A stretch of 64,000 nt of DNA from Helianthus annuus. Its lineage: Eukaryota > Streptophyta > Magnoliopsida > Asterales > Asteraceae. Location: assembly GCF_002127325.2 (NCBI RefSeq), contig NC_035435.2, positions 9,360,423-9,424,422 of the forward strand, in the 5' to 3' direction. Each line of letters starts with the position of its first letter. Position 1 is the first letter of the stretch. The notes under the pieces are model-generated. The model made no database searches. It saw nothing but the letters and a program-made list of their open reading frames with translations, and had not been told where the DNA came from. Positions 32,401 through 40,881 of the stretch are shown here, piece after piece. A program made the position numbers and the translations under genes.

Positions 32401-33583
32401 TGATGATGATGATGATGTATCGCTACAACCCTAATAGCGAGCCTAACTCGAGTGCTTAAAAGAAGTACACTTGTCTAGGTTCAGGTTTAAGGTTATAATG
32501 TGCATAGTTTTCTATAGCGAGCGTAGCGATCGCTATAGCACGCTACCTAGCGTTTAGGCTAGCTATTAGGGTTGTAGCGATAGACAGCAATAATTTTAAA
32601 TAATAATAACCTCCAATCATTGTCATCACAATAATCACCAAGCACTACTAATTTCTCATCACATCATCTATTGTACAACTTGTGAAGGTGATTAGATGCA
32701 TGAGATATTTGATGATTGGTTACAACAAGAGTTGAATCATTTTCTAGTTGCTAATTTTCTTGACTTTTGTGCTAAAATGCTATTTGCTTTGTTGTGTATA
32801 CATACACGGGTCAAGTTATTCTACAAAGGCTTCTAATTGTAAGAAGTGTAAGAAGGATTTATAGAGTGACAAGTGTCCAATAACCTAAAACTAAACCCAC
32901 TACATCACCACCTAAACACCCACCACCACCCAAAAACCTAACCCCCCCCCCCACACACCCCCAACCCCCCCCCCCAAAAAAAAAAAAAAAACCTAAAAAA
33001 AACCTAACCCCCACCCCCCAAAAACCTAAAAAAACCTAACCCCCCCCCCCCCAAAAAAAAAAAAAAAGCCTAAAAAAAAAACTAAACACCCACCCCCACC
33101 CAAAACCTATAAATCCTTCTTACACTTCTTACAATTAGGATCCTTTGTATTTGATCCTAATCCATACATACACATATTGACAACAGCATATGAGATGATC
33201 TCTTGAATTACAAGGAAGAAGAAGAAATATTATTTTGCAGGTGTATGGCAAGGTAATGGGGACTATCCTAACCAATTACAACCTTAACAAGAGTGATAGA
33301 TACCTGCAGTGAAGCATTGTAGCAACCAATAGGCTTCTCAGATTCCAAACTGTGCAAGCAAAAGGTAAGAAGTTAAGAGGAGGAGAATAAGCCATTTCCT
33401 AAAAAGAAAATGCAACATTATGCATAAAGTATTATACCAAACATCCAGTGAATTTCCCTTAGCCTCAGCTAGCACAGATGTGGATTTTTCTTCCTGGTGG
33501 AAATTGCCGGTGAGGAAAGGTCTATCGAGGTTCCATTGAGGAGTACAAGGACATCGAGAGGATACTGCTGCTGCATCCATCAT
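18774..33583 (-). CDS. GCP2: Gamma-tubulin complex component 2 (Spc97/Spc98 family)
   Basis: Twenty coding exons on the minus strand join in phase (703 aa): 33583-33438, 33349-33304, 29929-29795, 29674-29543, 27624-27541, 27162-27064, 26987-26896, 26772-26700, 26210-26058, 25478-25359, 25235-25182, 25083-25000, 24249-24175, 24094-23972, 23581-23456, 23380-23273, 22471-22409, 22250-22176, 20441-20251 and 18906-18774. Recognisable GCP2 blocks include [73 protein letters not shown] and, at the end, [19 protein letters not shown]2 pairs with GCP3 in the gamma-tubulin small complex, which nucleates microtubules at the cell cortex, nuclear envelope and spindle. The length fits plant GCP2. One intron uses a GC donor (29794-29793). 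Introns are filled with transposons. The start follows [19 protein letters not shown] sequence; the second ATG (33580) is an alternative. Confidence 0.95.
18960..19334. mobile_element. Foldback MULE MITE in the last GCP2 intron
   Basis: Ends GAGTAAACTTCCATTTTGC and its inverse, CCCTGTGGTTTGG motifs, and a perfect 9-bp duplication TAAGAATAA (18951-18959, 19335-19343). Length 375 bp. Its ends match the element at 30183-30461, so both belong to one subfamily. Confidence 0.95.
19350..19514. mobile_element. Short foldback MULE MITE
   Basis: The 165-bp near-perfect palindrome has ends GAGTGAATTGCAAG and its inverse. Flanks TAAATATTA and TAACTATTA match at 8 of 9 bases. It lies only seven bases beyond the target duplication of the preceding element, so two insertions hit nearly the same spot. 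Confidence 0.85.
19802..20213. mobile_element. Foldback MULE MITE (GTCCTTTATG subfamily)
   Basis: Ends GAGTAAATTACAAAAATCG and its inverse enclose 412 bp with long inverted arms. A perfect 9-bp duplication ATAAATAAA flanks it (19793-19801, 20214-20222). A sister copy lies at 27768-28180. Confidence 0.95.
20557..22132 (+). mobile_element. Pack-MULE carrying an MCTP gene fragment
   Basis: The ends are inverted repeats of about 214 bp (20557-20770 and 21919-22132) starting GAGTAAATTGCTAAAATCG. A perfect 9-bp duplication TTTCGGAAA flanks the element (20548-20556, 22133-22141). Between the TIRs lies the 3' part of an MCTP gene on the plus strand. A 26-bp direct repeat (20802-20827 and 21885-21910, starting ACCAAATACAAGTGAC) brackets the captured segment. 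The element is inserted in a GCP2 intron, antisense to GCP2. Confidence 0.95.
20879..21620 (+). pseudogene. Captured C-terminal part of an MCTP protein gene (PRT_C domain)
   Basis: The reading starts at [20 protein letters not shown] and runs through [21 protein letters not shown], a TM segment, [28 protein letters not shown], a second TM segment and [12 protein letters not shown] to FFRRLPSG. This is the C-terminal PRT_C region of plant multiple C2 domain and transmembrane region proteins, which tether ER to plasma membrane at plasmodesmata. It needs three frame corrections or readthroughs: TGA at 21235-21237, a frameshift near 21277 and another near 21580. The C2 domains are missing. It is more GC-rich than its surroundings, as expected of a captured coding exon. 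Confidence 0.9.
23175..23339 (-). repeat. Tandem duplication of the 3' part of a GCP2 exon and its splice donor
   Basis: Two copies of about 82 bp (23175-23256 and 23257-23339) differ by one substitution and one T. The right copy is part of the used exon (23380-23273) with donor GAG/GTAAAA. The left copy repeats the exon end and donor inside the intron. Confidence 0.92.
23597..23898. mobile_element. Foldback MULE MITE in a GCP2 intron
   Basis: Ends GAGTTAATTACTGTTTTCG and its inverse, GTCCCTGTGGTTTG motifs and a perfect 9-bp duplication CAGAAGAAA (23588-23596, 23899-23907). Length 302 bp. The first eight bases match the complete MULE at 4485. Confidence 0.95.
24437..24970. mobile_element. 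hAT MITE (GAACACGAAC-rich) in a GCP2 intron
   Basis: Ends TAGGGCTGCAAACGAAC and TTCGTTTACTGCCCTA; perfect 8-bp duplication ACTATAAG (24429-24436, 24971-24978). Interior is rich in CGAACA/TGTTCG motifs. It stops about 20 bp from the donor of the 25083-25000 exon. Confidence 0.93.
25513..25991. mobile_element. hAT MITE (CTATAGCG-rich) in a GCP2 intron
   Basis: Ends CATAGTAGTTAATAGCG and its near inverse CGCTATCGACAACTATG; perfect 8-bp duplication CGTAGAGT (25505-25512, 25992-25999). It lies 26 bp upstream of the acceptor of the 25478-25359 exon. Confidence 0.92.
26272..26670. mobile_element. MULE-type MITE, second family, 10-bp TSD
   Basis: Left end GGGGATGGATCATGAGAAAAC and its near inverse at the right; the two halves form a long imperfect hairpin around an ACACATGTGCAC core. 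A perfect 10-bp duplication TTTTTTTGTA flanks it (26262-26271, 26671-26680). The size of the duplication points to Mutator; the T-run makes its length less certain. Confidence 0.82.
27768..28180. mobile_element. Foldback MULE MITE, sister of 19802-20213
   Basis: Its ends and most of its 413 bp match the element at 19802-20213. Flanks TATCCCAAA and AATCCCAAA agree at 8 of 9 bases. Confidence 0.92.
28604..29325. mobile_element. hAT MITE, same family as 24437-24970
   Basis: Ends TAGGGCTGTAAACGAACCG and its inverse TTCGTTTACAGCCCTA with 8-bp AACAACAA on both sides (28596-28603, 29326-29333). The target was a CAA microsatellite, so the duplication is less informative. Length 722 bp, no coding capacity. 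Confidence 0.88.
29326..29408. repeat. CAA/AAT microsatellite
   Basis: CAA repeats pass into AAT repeats with a short AGT patch. The CAA part also lies left of the hAT MITE (28589-28603), so the MITE inserted into it. A 20-bp A-run follows at about 29480-29499. Confidence 0.9.
30183..30461. mobile_element. Foldback MULE MITE in GCP2 intron
   Basis: Ends GAGTAAACTTCCATTTTGC and its inverse; perfect 9-bp duplication TTTTAATTA (30174-30182, 30462-30470). Length 279 bp. Confidence 0.95.
30471..30925. other. Unassigned intron sequence
   Basis: AT-rich GCP2 intron DNA with a T-run near 30763-30777. I see no gene or clear element. Confidence 0.4.
30934..31308. mobile_element. hAT MITE (GATTAATCGG-rich) in GCP2 intron
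   Basis: Ends CATGGTTGTAAAAATC and its near inverse GATTCTTACAACACTG; perfect 8-bp duplication GTTAGCAC (30926-30933, 31309-31316). The interior repeats ATTAATCG/CGATTAAT. Confidence 0.9.
31739..32590. mobile_element. Degenerate CTATAGCG-type hAT MITE remnants
   Basis: CATAGTTGTTAATGGCG at 31739 and a second start CATAGTTTTCTATAGCG at 32503 resemble the ends of the 25513-25991 element. The sequence between has the same GCGATA/TATCGC motifs. Target duplications were not resolved. A non-LTR insertion (32029-32417) splits it. Confidence 0.5.
32029..32417 (+). mobile_element. Non-LTR (LINE/SINE-type) insertion with 17-bp TSD and (TGA)n tail
   Basis: A perfect 17-bp duplication TATCGCTACAACCCTAA occurs at 32012-32028 and 32418-32434. 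The 3' part (GGGTCTCACTGGAAGCAGCC, TACTCCTACAGGATAGAAG, TGGGATTTACTGAGTATGA) resembles the 3' ends shared by plant RTE LINEs and their SINEs, and ends in TGATGA repeats. Long TSDs are typical of target-primed reverse transcription. The 5' part was not recognised. Confidence 0.75.
32822..33149. mobile_element. TIR element with poly-C/poly-A core
   Basis: ACAAAGG plus CTAATTGTAAGAAGTGTAAG at the left (32823 on) is inverted at the right (33110-33148), giving about 40 bp of TIR flanked by TA. The core (32880-33100) is made of alternating runs of C and A with CCTAAAAAAA motifs. A TA flank would suit a Tc1/mariner-type MITE, but two bases are weak evidence. Confidence 0.6.
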
Positions 33584-33704
33584 GCAATAACCCTAACAAA
33601 AGTTTCCCAAACATCACTTAAGACTGACTGTGTCCTTCAGTTAGGGTTTTAAATTCACACATCACACACATTACACATACACACATACATGCATACATAC
33701 ATAC

Positions 33705-33880
33705 CTGCTGTCGTAAGTAGATCGGAACAGAGCGAGATTCAGTGAATGCTATTGAGAGACAATAATTGTGTAGTGTTTTACCATATCTTCCATCTATTTC
33801 TATTTCGTTAGACGAAAAGGAGGGAATTGGGATCTACATTGATTGGTATGTTTCAAAATTTTAATATATTTCTAATTTCA
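33705..33880 (-). promoter_or_regulatory. GCP2 core promoter and 5' UTR exon
   Basis: On the minus strand, AATATATTAAAA (about 33878-33867) is a plausible TATA region. An untranslated exon follows, ending at 33705 with donor CAG/GTATGT. The acceptor near 33593 leads into the exon with the start codon. Only about 20 bp remain between the TATA-like run and the hAT insertion at 33901. Confidence 0.5.
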
Positions 33881-34369
33881 CGCAAAAACTCAAATCAAAT
33901 TAGACCTGGCAAACGGGTTAGGTCGGGTCGGATTGGGTCATGGGTCAAAACGGGTTCGGATCGAAACGGGTTCGGGTCAAAACGGGTCAATTAAAAAAAG
34001 GGTTGCTTTGGTTCGGGTCGAAACGGGTTAGGGTCAAAACGGGTTCAGGTCGGATTGGGTCATGGGTCAAAACGGGTTCGGGTCAAAACGGGTCAATTAA
34101 AAAAGGGTTGCTTTGGTTCGGGTCGAAACGGGTTAGGGTCAAAACGGGTTCGGGTCGGAATGGGTTTCGGTTCGGGTCGGGTCGGGTTGGTGAACATAGG
34201 AGGGTGACACAAAGCTCAAAAACAGTTAAGAAAACCCAACGTCTAGAATGCCAAAGTGAGCTACAAAGTAGCAGCAGCAGACATAGCATAGCTATTGTGA
34301 GTATAAATGCGATAAGAGCATCAAAAACATAACAAAGATATCAGAATTTAACAATACATGACTGACATA

Positions 34370-34869
34370 TGTTGGTGCATATTTGTGACAACAGCTTAGA
34401 TTTGGTCTTTGGATATCTTGTAATTAGTTTAACGATAAACAGTTAGCGGGTTTAGCTTTGTAATAGTTAGTTGTAATGTTTGGGCTAACTAAACCCATTT
34501 GGGTCAAGGGGAAACGAATTGGGCTTTGCCCATGTAGGAAACCCTAGTCCAAATAGTAAACCTTGTGTTATATAAACAAGGTTAGGCTTTAGGGTTTAGG
34601 TTGATCAGTTAATCAGTCATTTAGCCAAAACAGTACTTGTGAGAGAGAATTCGTGAGAGCCTTTACAGCTTGGACGAATTTGTGAGAGAGGATTAGGGTT
34701 TTGATTGATTGTAATACTTTGGTTTGATAATCAATAGAAAACCCGGATTGAAAGTGATTTGCTGTTTTCTGATTCTACACATTTCTGCTATATTCTGATC
34801 AAGAGGATTCCGCACTCTTGATTGGAAAGACAATTCTGTGAAGATCCATAAGACTCAAGGGGACCTACA
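34370..34869 (+). repeat. Copia 5' LTR
   Basis: TG...CA ends, a TATATAAACAAG promoter-like box at about 34569, length 500 bp. Compared with the 3' LTR I count three substitutions. Confidence 0.95.
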
Positions 34870-34885
34870 ATTGGTATCAGAGCGT
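34870..34885 (+). promoter_or_regulatory. Copia primer binding site
   Basis: ATTGGTATCAGAGCG directly follows the 5' LTR and complements the 3' end of initiator methionine tRNA, the usual plant Copia primer. Confidence 0.9.
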
Positions 34886-35286
34886 TAGGCTCTTGATTGC
34901 TCGGTTCAGAATTGTGCTTGGCAGAAGGATTTTCGAAATTGGTGAAACCTGAAAATTAGGGTTTTAAAATTTTCGAAAATTTTTTAGGTGTTTGATTCTG
35001 ATTTTCGAATTTTTGTTGGCTGTTTTGATATTCTGGTTTGTTTGATTGCTGTTTTGCAGGTTTTAGGGTTTGCAGGACTGTTTTTGATTGATTGTTTGAA
35101 GGATTTTGGCTGGAAACACTTGAAGATTCGAAAACTGTTCTTCGTGTTCTTCGCGTTCTTCGTTCAGTTTCTTGTTGATCTTCGAAAATCACTGATAATT
35201 TGCTTGTTTTGATTTTGCAGAAAGTTGTTAGGAGAATCAGAAAATCATCAAGTATTTTGATCAGATTGAGTTTCCAAAGTTACCGG

Positions 35287-35630
35287 GCGAATTTGACTGT
35301 TTTTGGCGAATTTGATTAATTTTGCTGACTGACCAGCGAAATTAACACCTGGCGAATTTGGGACTAAATAACTCGGTCATCGGCGAACTTAAATCCAAAG
35401 GCGACTTTGGTAATCGTGTTAGTTTCCACAGCGAAATTATCACGGTTTCAGCGATTTTACCAGTCGTTATAATAGCGAACTGGTTAACCGGCGAAATTAA
35501 TCTGAGCAAAATTGATCAGCGAACTTGCCAGCAAATTTAACATATCAGCGAAATTGACCAGCAAAATTAAAGTCGTTGTCCAGCGAATTTAACTGTTGAC
35601 TAGCGAATTTAGCTAAAACCAGCGAAATTA
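35287..35630 (+). repeat. GCGAAATT-motif array in the Copia leader
   Basis: About 17 copies of GCGAAATT/GCGAATTT-like octamers occur every 10-30 bases, often preceded by CCA, between the primer binding site and gag. Spacing is irregular, so it is not a simple tandem repeat. Confidence 0.7.
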
Positions 35631-35909
35631 GTAGAGATTTTAAAGGGTGGATTTTCAGTTGGCAAGCGTCGGAAATTTTTGAGTGTTTTGCAAATAGAAA
35701 TTGATCCGTAGCTAGTTTGACAGAACCGTTTGCACCGTTGAACTCGTGTGATTTTTAGGACAAAAAAAAAAGTCTGGAAAATCCCGAATTCGGTTTTTGA
35801 CATTATATATCATTGGATTCGTCTTTTCGAGACGATTCTAACGGTGTAATTTGGTAACCACTGTTTTCGGACGACTTTTGTACGGTTTTCTCAGTCTGTT
35901 AACGTTAAA

Positions 35910-38900
35910 ATGTCAAACATGTCTACTTTGAACGAGCTGTTGAAGATGGAGCATGAGGTTGGTACTACCAACAAACCACCTAAGATGATGAAGGTGGAAA
36001 ACTATCTGACATGGAAGGATCGTTTTCAGTCCTTCATTGAATATCAGGATACGCGCATGTGGATATGCATCGAAGATGGTTACGTGAATCCTACACACGA
36101 CTTTGAGGGCAGACCACGTCGAACAGAATATGTGAACATGCAAGATAATGATAAAAAGATGTATGAGGCTGAAAAGAGAGCCTTGGCTGCAATCAAAATG
36201 TCGTTACCTGATAGCATCAAACATACCTTCAAAAAGTACACTAACTCAAAGGATATGTGGGATGCTTTGGAGAAAAGATACGCTGGTAATGCTGATGTCA
36301 AGAAGAACAAGATTGATCTACTGAAGAAGCAGTTTGCTGTTTTCAAGTACATGAAGCATGAGTCACTTGAAGACGTCATCACTCGTTACTACCATCTGAT
36401 GTCAGAAATGGACAATTATGAGATCGATTGCTATTCTGACGTAGAGAAGAATGACAAGCTGCTAGATGCTTTGCCTACTAAGTGGGATATCTACACTTTA
36501 ATAATCAAGGGTGAAGCAGATTATGAAACAAAAGAGCTTGAAGAGGTTGTAGGAAAGTTGAGAGCTTATGAGCTCAGCATGAAGAAGAAAGATACTGGAT
36601 ATGATCAGGTTCAAGATCCGGCAGTGTACAATGGGCTTACATCTTCTTCATCTCACAACGCTTCTAGCGACTCTGCTACTGCATTTTTATCATGTGAGAA
36701 TGAGCAGGTTATGGTGAATCAGGATGGTGATGTGTGTTTTGTTGCTGCTTCAGGAGGATCATCAGGAGTTAAGAAATCGTCAGCTTCTAAGCAGAGTACT
36801 AGTGCTAAGTCAATGCCAATGAGTGTGAAGTCTGCTGAAGAGCATCTGGCTCTACTTGCTTCGTTTGTTGCTTCCTATGAAAACTATATTCAGGGAAAGA
36901 TTTCTGATCCTGCTACTTTAGATGAAGACTATGATCAGATTGACCCTGATGATCTTGAAGAGATGGATTTGCAATGGCAAATGGCCATGATTTCTAGGCG
37001 TGTGAAGAGGTTTATGAATAGAACTGGGAGGAAGTTTGTTGGGAGGTCTGTTGGTTTCGACAAGGCCAAAGTGAGGTGCTTTAACTGTCAAAGTTATGGG
37101 CATTTTCCTAGGGAGTGTCAGAAACAAAAGCAAGAAAACTCGAGTCAGAGTTCAAACAACAGGAATGCATCAAGCAACTCTAGCTCAAAGGCGTTGATCT
37201 CTAATGCAAGAGAGGGTTCATACGATTGGAGCATTCACTTAGAAAATGATGGGAATGTCACTCAAGCATTCATGGCAGAGATTACTCCAGTCGATGATGG
37301 TGAAGCTAAAGTAGATGATGCTGAAGTGAAAGAGGATGCTGAGGTGAAGGTAGAGAATAGAGCTGACGAAAAGAAAGTTGATCAGACAACAGGTGCTGAA
37401 GATGAAAAACAAAAGTCAGAATACGAAAGAGAAGCTGAGGAAAAGGATGCTAAGTATAAACAATTGGAAGCTCAGCTTGCTGCTCTAATGGCCAACCTTG
37501 ACAAACAAACAGGAGAGGTAAAATCTAATTCTGTGTGTTTAAAATGTCGTGAACTACAGGGTGAGGTTGACAGGTTGTCTGCACAAAACAAAAGTTTGGT
37601 AAGCGAGATGTCTAACATTAAAGAATCAAACTTTTTTGCTAAAAGAAATGAAACGTCATACTTGAAGAAAATAAAAGGTTATGAAAGTGAAATTGAAGCC
37701 GTAACCTGCAAATTAAATGAAAAACTTCAAGTCATAGACTTAGCTCATGACATGATGGCTGAGAAAACAAAAGAGATTTCTGATAAAAACAAAGAGTTGT
37801 CAGATGCTCAACTCAGAATTGTTGAACTTGAAAAGAAATTGGGTCAAGTCAGGGATTCTACTTTTGTTATGAAACATATGATGGGTGGGTTAAAGAAGAG
37901 TAATGACTAGACTAGTGTGGGATTCCAAGGCTATAATGAAGTCCCACCTCCTCTTAGTCATGATTATTCATTCCTACCTGATGAAGATGAGCTAACAAAG
38001 TTTATGCCAACAGCACCAAGTAGTTCCACAGCAAGTCGAGGAGATGAGTCTGAGAGAGATGAGGCCAAGAAGGATAATAACAGCAAACCTGTTTTGAAAA
38101 CAAAAACTTCACATCCTAGGAATAAAAACTCAACTTCTGTTAAAAAGATTAGTTTTGTTCAAGGAAGTGACATGAAAAACGAAACAGCTGTTATTGAAAA
38201 TGAATCGAACATAGAGTTTGCTAAAAATAAAAACAAAGAAACTTCAGAAATTAAGCAAACTGAACCAAATCCTTCTATGGCATCATCATTAAAGCCTGAA
38301 TCTAGTTCAAAGGCTTCAGATAAGAAGTCTTCGAAAAGGATGTCATGCTTCAAATGTCACACCAAAGGACATGTAGCTAGCTGCTGTCCTAACAAAAAGA
38401 ATGAAGCACAAGTGAATGAGAGGAAGAGAGAGAAGTCACCAGAGAAGAATGGTGATAAGCAGGAGAGAGAGTCCAACTCTCCAAAGCAATCTGCTCCTAA
38501 GCAACCAGAGAAAGTTGCTGTTGGTGTGGATAAGGCTGAAAAAGGAACTCTACAAGTTCCTCGTTTTCAAAGAAATCAACCTAGATTTCAGCCTAGATCT
38601 CCACCAGGCAGATTTGAGAGACCTAGAAGCAGTTCACCAAGAATGAACAACCCAAATACAAATAATTTCAGAAGTCAAGGTCAATATCAAAATCGATACC
38701 AAAATAATGGTGGTCGAAATTTTTATAACAATGGCTTTAGAAATTATAATAATAATGCTTCTTGGAATCAAAATCAAAATTTTCAAAGGTCAAATAGTCC
38801 AAACACATATAGGAACCCTCAGGACCAAAGACCTAGTGGAAATCAAAATCAAATTCCAACTGGTCTGAGATCCAAGACTCCAGTTAGGAGTAATGGATAT

Positions 38901-38975
38901 TGGATGGATGTTCCGGTGGTTGGTGAATTTGGACGACCCAAGACCATTAAGGCTTGGGTCCCCCAATCTAACTAA
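35910..38975 (+). CDS. Copia gag, broken by an internal TAG
   Basis: From ATG 35910 the frame codes a UBN2-type gag domain (DMWDALEKRYAGNADVKKNK through LRAYELSMKK, residues about 110-230), then a CCHC knuckle CFNCQSYGHFPREC, an acidic linker and a coiled coil (about 540-650). A TAG follows at 37908-37910. The same frame then continues to 38973-38975 with a second knuckle (CFKCHTKGHVASCC) and an RNQPRFQPRS-rich Arg/Asn region. It forms the particle that packages element RNA. Two knuckles 400 residues apart and the coiled coil make it longer than most Copia gags. Whether TAG is a mutation or a natural gag terminator cannot be told from one copy. Confidence 0.9.
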
Positions 38976-40881
38976 TTTCTTGGTGTGTGTGCAGGAGCTG
39001 CTAAGGAGGATTATCAACTTGTGGTATGTTGATAGTGGTTGCTCTAGGCACATGACGGGGGATGCGAGGTTGTTGACTGAATTTGAAGAATATGATGGAG
39101 GACAAGTAAATTTTGCGGGTGCAAAAGGTGGTAAAATTACAGGCCGAGGAAAGGTGACCAATGGGAAGATCACACTGGACAAAGTGAACTATGTTGAGCA
39201 GCTTAAACACAATCTTATGAGCGTGTCTCAAGTCTGCGACAAGGGTCACTCGGTCCATTTTACCAAAAATGAAGCATTAGTGTTGAAACCAGGTTTGGAG
39301 ATTCCGGACGATTGGATAGTGATGCGAGCGCCAAGGAGAAATGACACTTATGTCATGGACATGGGTGCTAAGGATCCAACTGCTGTGGTGGCGTGTTTGC
39401 TATCAAAAGCATCTGAAGCTGAATCGATGTTGTGGCACAGACGCATGGCCCATTTTCACTATCGCAAAATGAACTATCTTGTTAAAAATGAGCTAGTGAA
39501 AGGGGTTCCATTGCGGAGGTTTCAAGTGGAAGACAAATGTCTTCCATGTCAAAAGGGAAAACAACATAAGAAACCTCATAAATCAAAAACAGTAAATTCC
39601 ATAGATGCCCCTTACGAATTACTTCACATGGATTTATTCGGTCCAGTGAACGTGAGGAGCATAGGTGGAAAGTACTATTGTTTAGTTGTCACTGATGATT
39701 ACTCACGTTATTCATGGGTTTTCTTTTTAGGTACAAAAGATGAGACAGCAGAGATGTTGATAGATCTTTTTACAAAATTGGAAAACGTCCATGATGCAAA
39801 GATCAAGAGGATAAGGAGTGATAATGGCACAGAGTTCAAGAATCGTATTCTGGACCTCTATTGTCTTCGCAAAGGAATTGAACATCAATATTCTGCTCCT
39901 TATACGCCTCAACAGAATGGAGTTGCTGAGAGGAAAAACAGGACGTTGATTGAAGCCGCTAGGACGATGCTTTCAGATTCTAAGCTACCAGTTCTTTTCT
40001 GGGGAGAAGCTGTGAATACAGCTTGCTATGTCCTAAACAAAGTTTTGACTGTTAAACGTTTTAACAAAACTTGTCATGAATTAATGTTTAACAAGAAACC
40101 AAACTTAGAAGGCTTTGAACCATTTGGATTACCCTGCACCATTGTGCGAAATAAAGATAAACAAAAATTCGGTGAGGTGGCTGACGAGGGCTACTTTCTA
40201 GGTTACGTACCTGGCGCACCGAATAAAAGGGTGTTTAATCTAAAAACTGGTAAAATTGAGGTTGTGTTTAATGTTGAAATTACTTCATACAAACCTCAAC
40301 AGTCAACGAATGGACCAGCTATATTATATGATTATGAAAGTGTTTTTAAATCATTTAATATTCCTGAGTTTTCCAATGCAGATGAGTCTCAGCTGATTCA
40401 AATAGTGATTGGTGATGATGAAGGCGAGTTCATGCCTAGATCGAATGTTGATATGACAGATGCTCCGGAACCTTCCCAAGATGCTGCTGATACTGATTCA
40501 AGTGACGATGAACCAGAACCCAATCAGGGGGAGGATTTCATTAATCCGTTTGCGGATCAGCATATTCAGGGGGAGGTTGGATCAAACCTTGGTGACAATT
40601 TGGAAGTCGATGCGGTTGCTACTACACGAGCAAATAGGGATCATCCAGTTGACATGATACTTGGAGATCCTACTGCAGGTGTTCAGACGAGAAGAAGCAT
40701 AGCAGCGAATACTGGTTTATTTGTGTCGATTGAGAAGACTGGGATTGTGAACGAATGCTTGTATAGTTGCTTTATTTCCCAAGAGGAGCCGAAGAACATT
40801 CATATGGCTCTTAAAGACAATTCATGGGTTGAAGCTATGCAAGAGGAATTGGCCCAGTTTGCTAAGTTGAAAGAGGTATAG
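38893..40881 (+). CDS. Copia protease and integrase
   Basis: This frame is +1 relative to gag and overlaps its end by 83 bases. The aspartic protease motif [13 protein letters not shown] is followed by the integrase zinc finger ([11 protein letters not shown]...CLPCQKGK) and the DDE core: D in [10 protein letters not shown] in RSDNGTEF, E in [12 protein letters not shown]-terminal tail with QGGE-type repeats follows. The frame ends at TAG 40879-40881 just after QFAKLK, where a deletion has removed the linker into reverse transcriptase. A frameshift near 39000-39020 separates it from gag. Confidence 0.92.
   Translation: MDIGWMFRWLVNLDDPRPLRLGSPNLTNFLVCVQELLRRIINLWYVDSGCSRHMTGDARLLTEFEEYDGGQVNFAGAKGGKITGRGKVTNGKITLDKVNYVEQLKHNLMSVSQVCDKGHSVHFTKNEALVLKPGLEIPDDWIVMRAPRRNDTYVMDMGAKDPTAVVACLLSKASEAESMLWHRRMAHFHYRKMNYLVKNELVKGVPLRRFQVEDKCLPCQKGKQHKKPHKSKTVNSIDAPYELLHMDLFGPVNVRSIGGKYYCLVVTDDYSRYSWVFFLGTKDETAEMLIDLFTKLENVHDAKIKRIRSDNGTEFKNRILDLYCLRKGIEHQYSAPYTPQQNGVAERKNRTLIEAARTMLSDSKLPVLFWGEAVNTACYVLNKVLTVKRFNKTCHELMFNKKPNLEGFEPFGLPCTIVRNKDKQKFGEVADEGYFLGYVPGAPNKRVFNLKTGKIEVVFNVEITSYKPQQSTNGPAILYDYESVFKSFNIPEFSNADESQLIQIVIGDDEGEFMPRSNVDMTDAPEPSQDAADTDSSDDEPEPNQGEDFINPFADQHIQGEVGSNLGDNLEVDAVATTRANRDHPVDMILGDPTAGVQTRRSIAANTGLFVSIEKTGIVNECLYSCFISQEEPKNIHMALKDNSWVEAMQEELAQFAKLKEV

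Noticed and set aside
33940..34332. 130-codon ORF with GSKRVRVKTG repeats
   Set aside because: It translates the GGGTCGAAACGGGT repeats of the hAT left arm.
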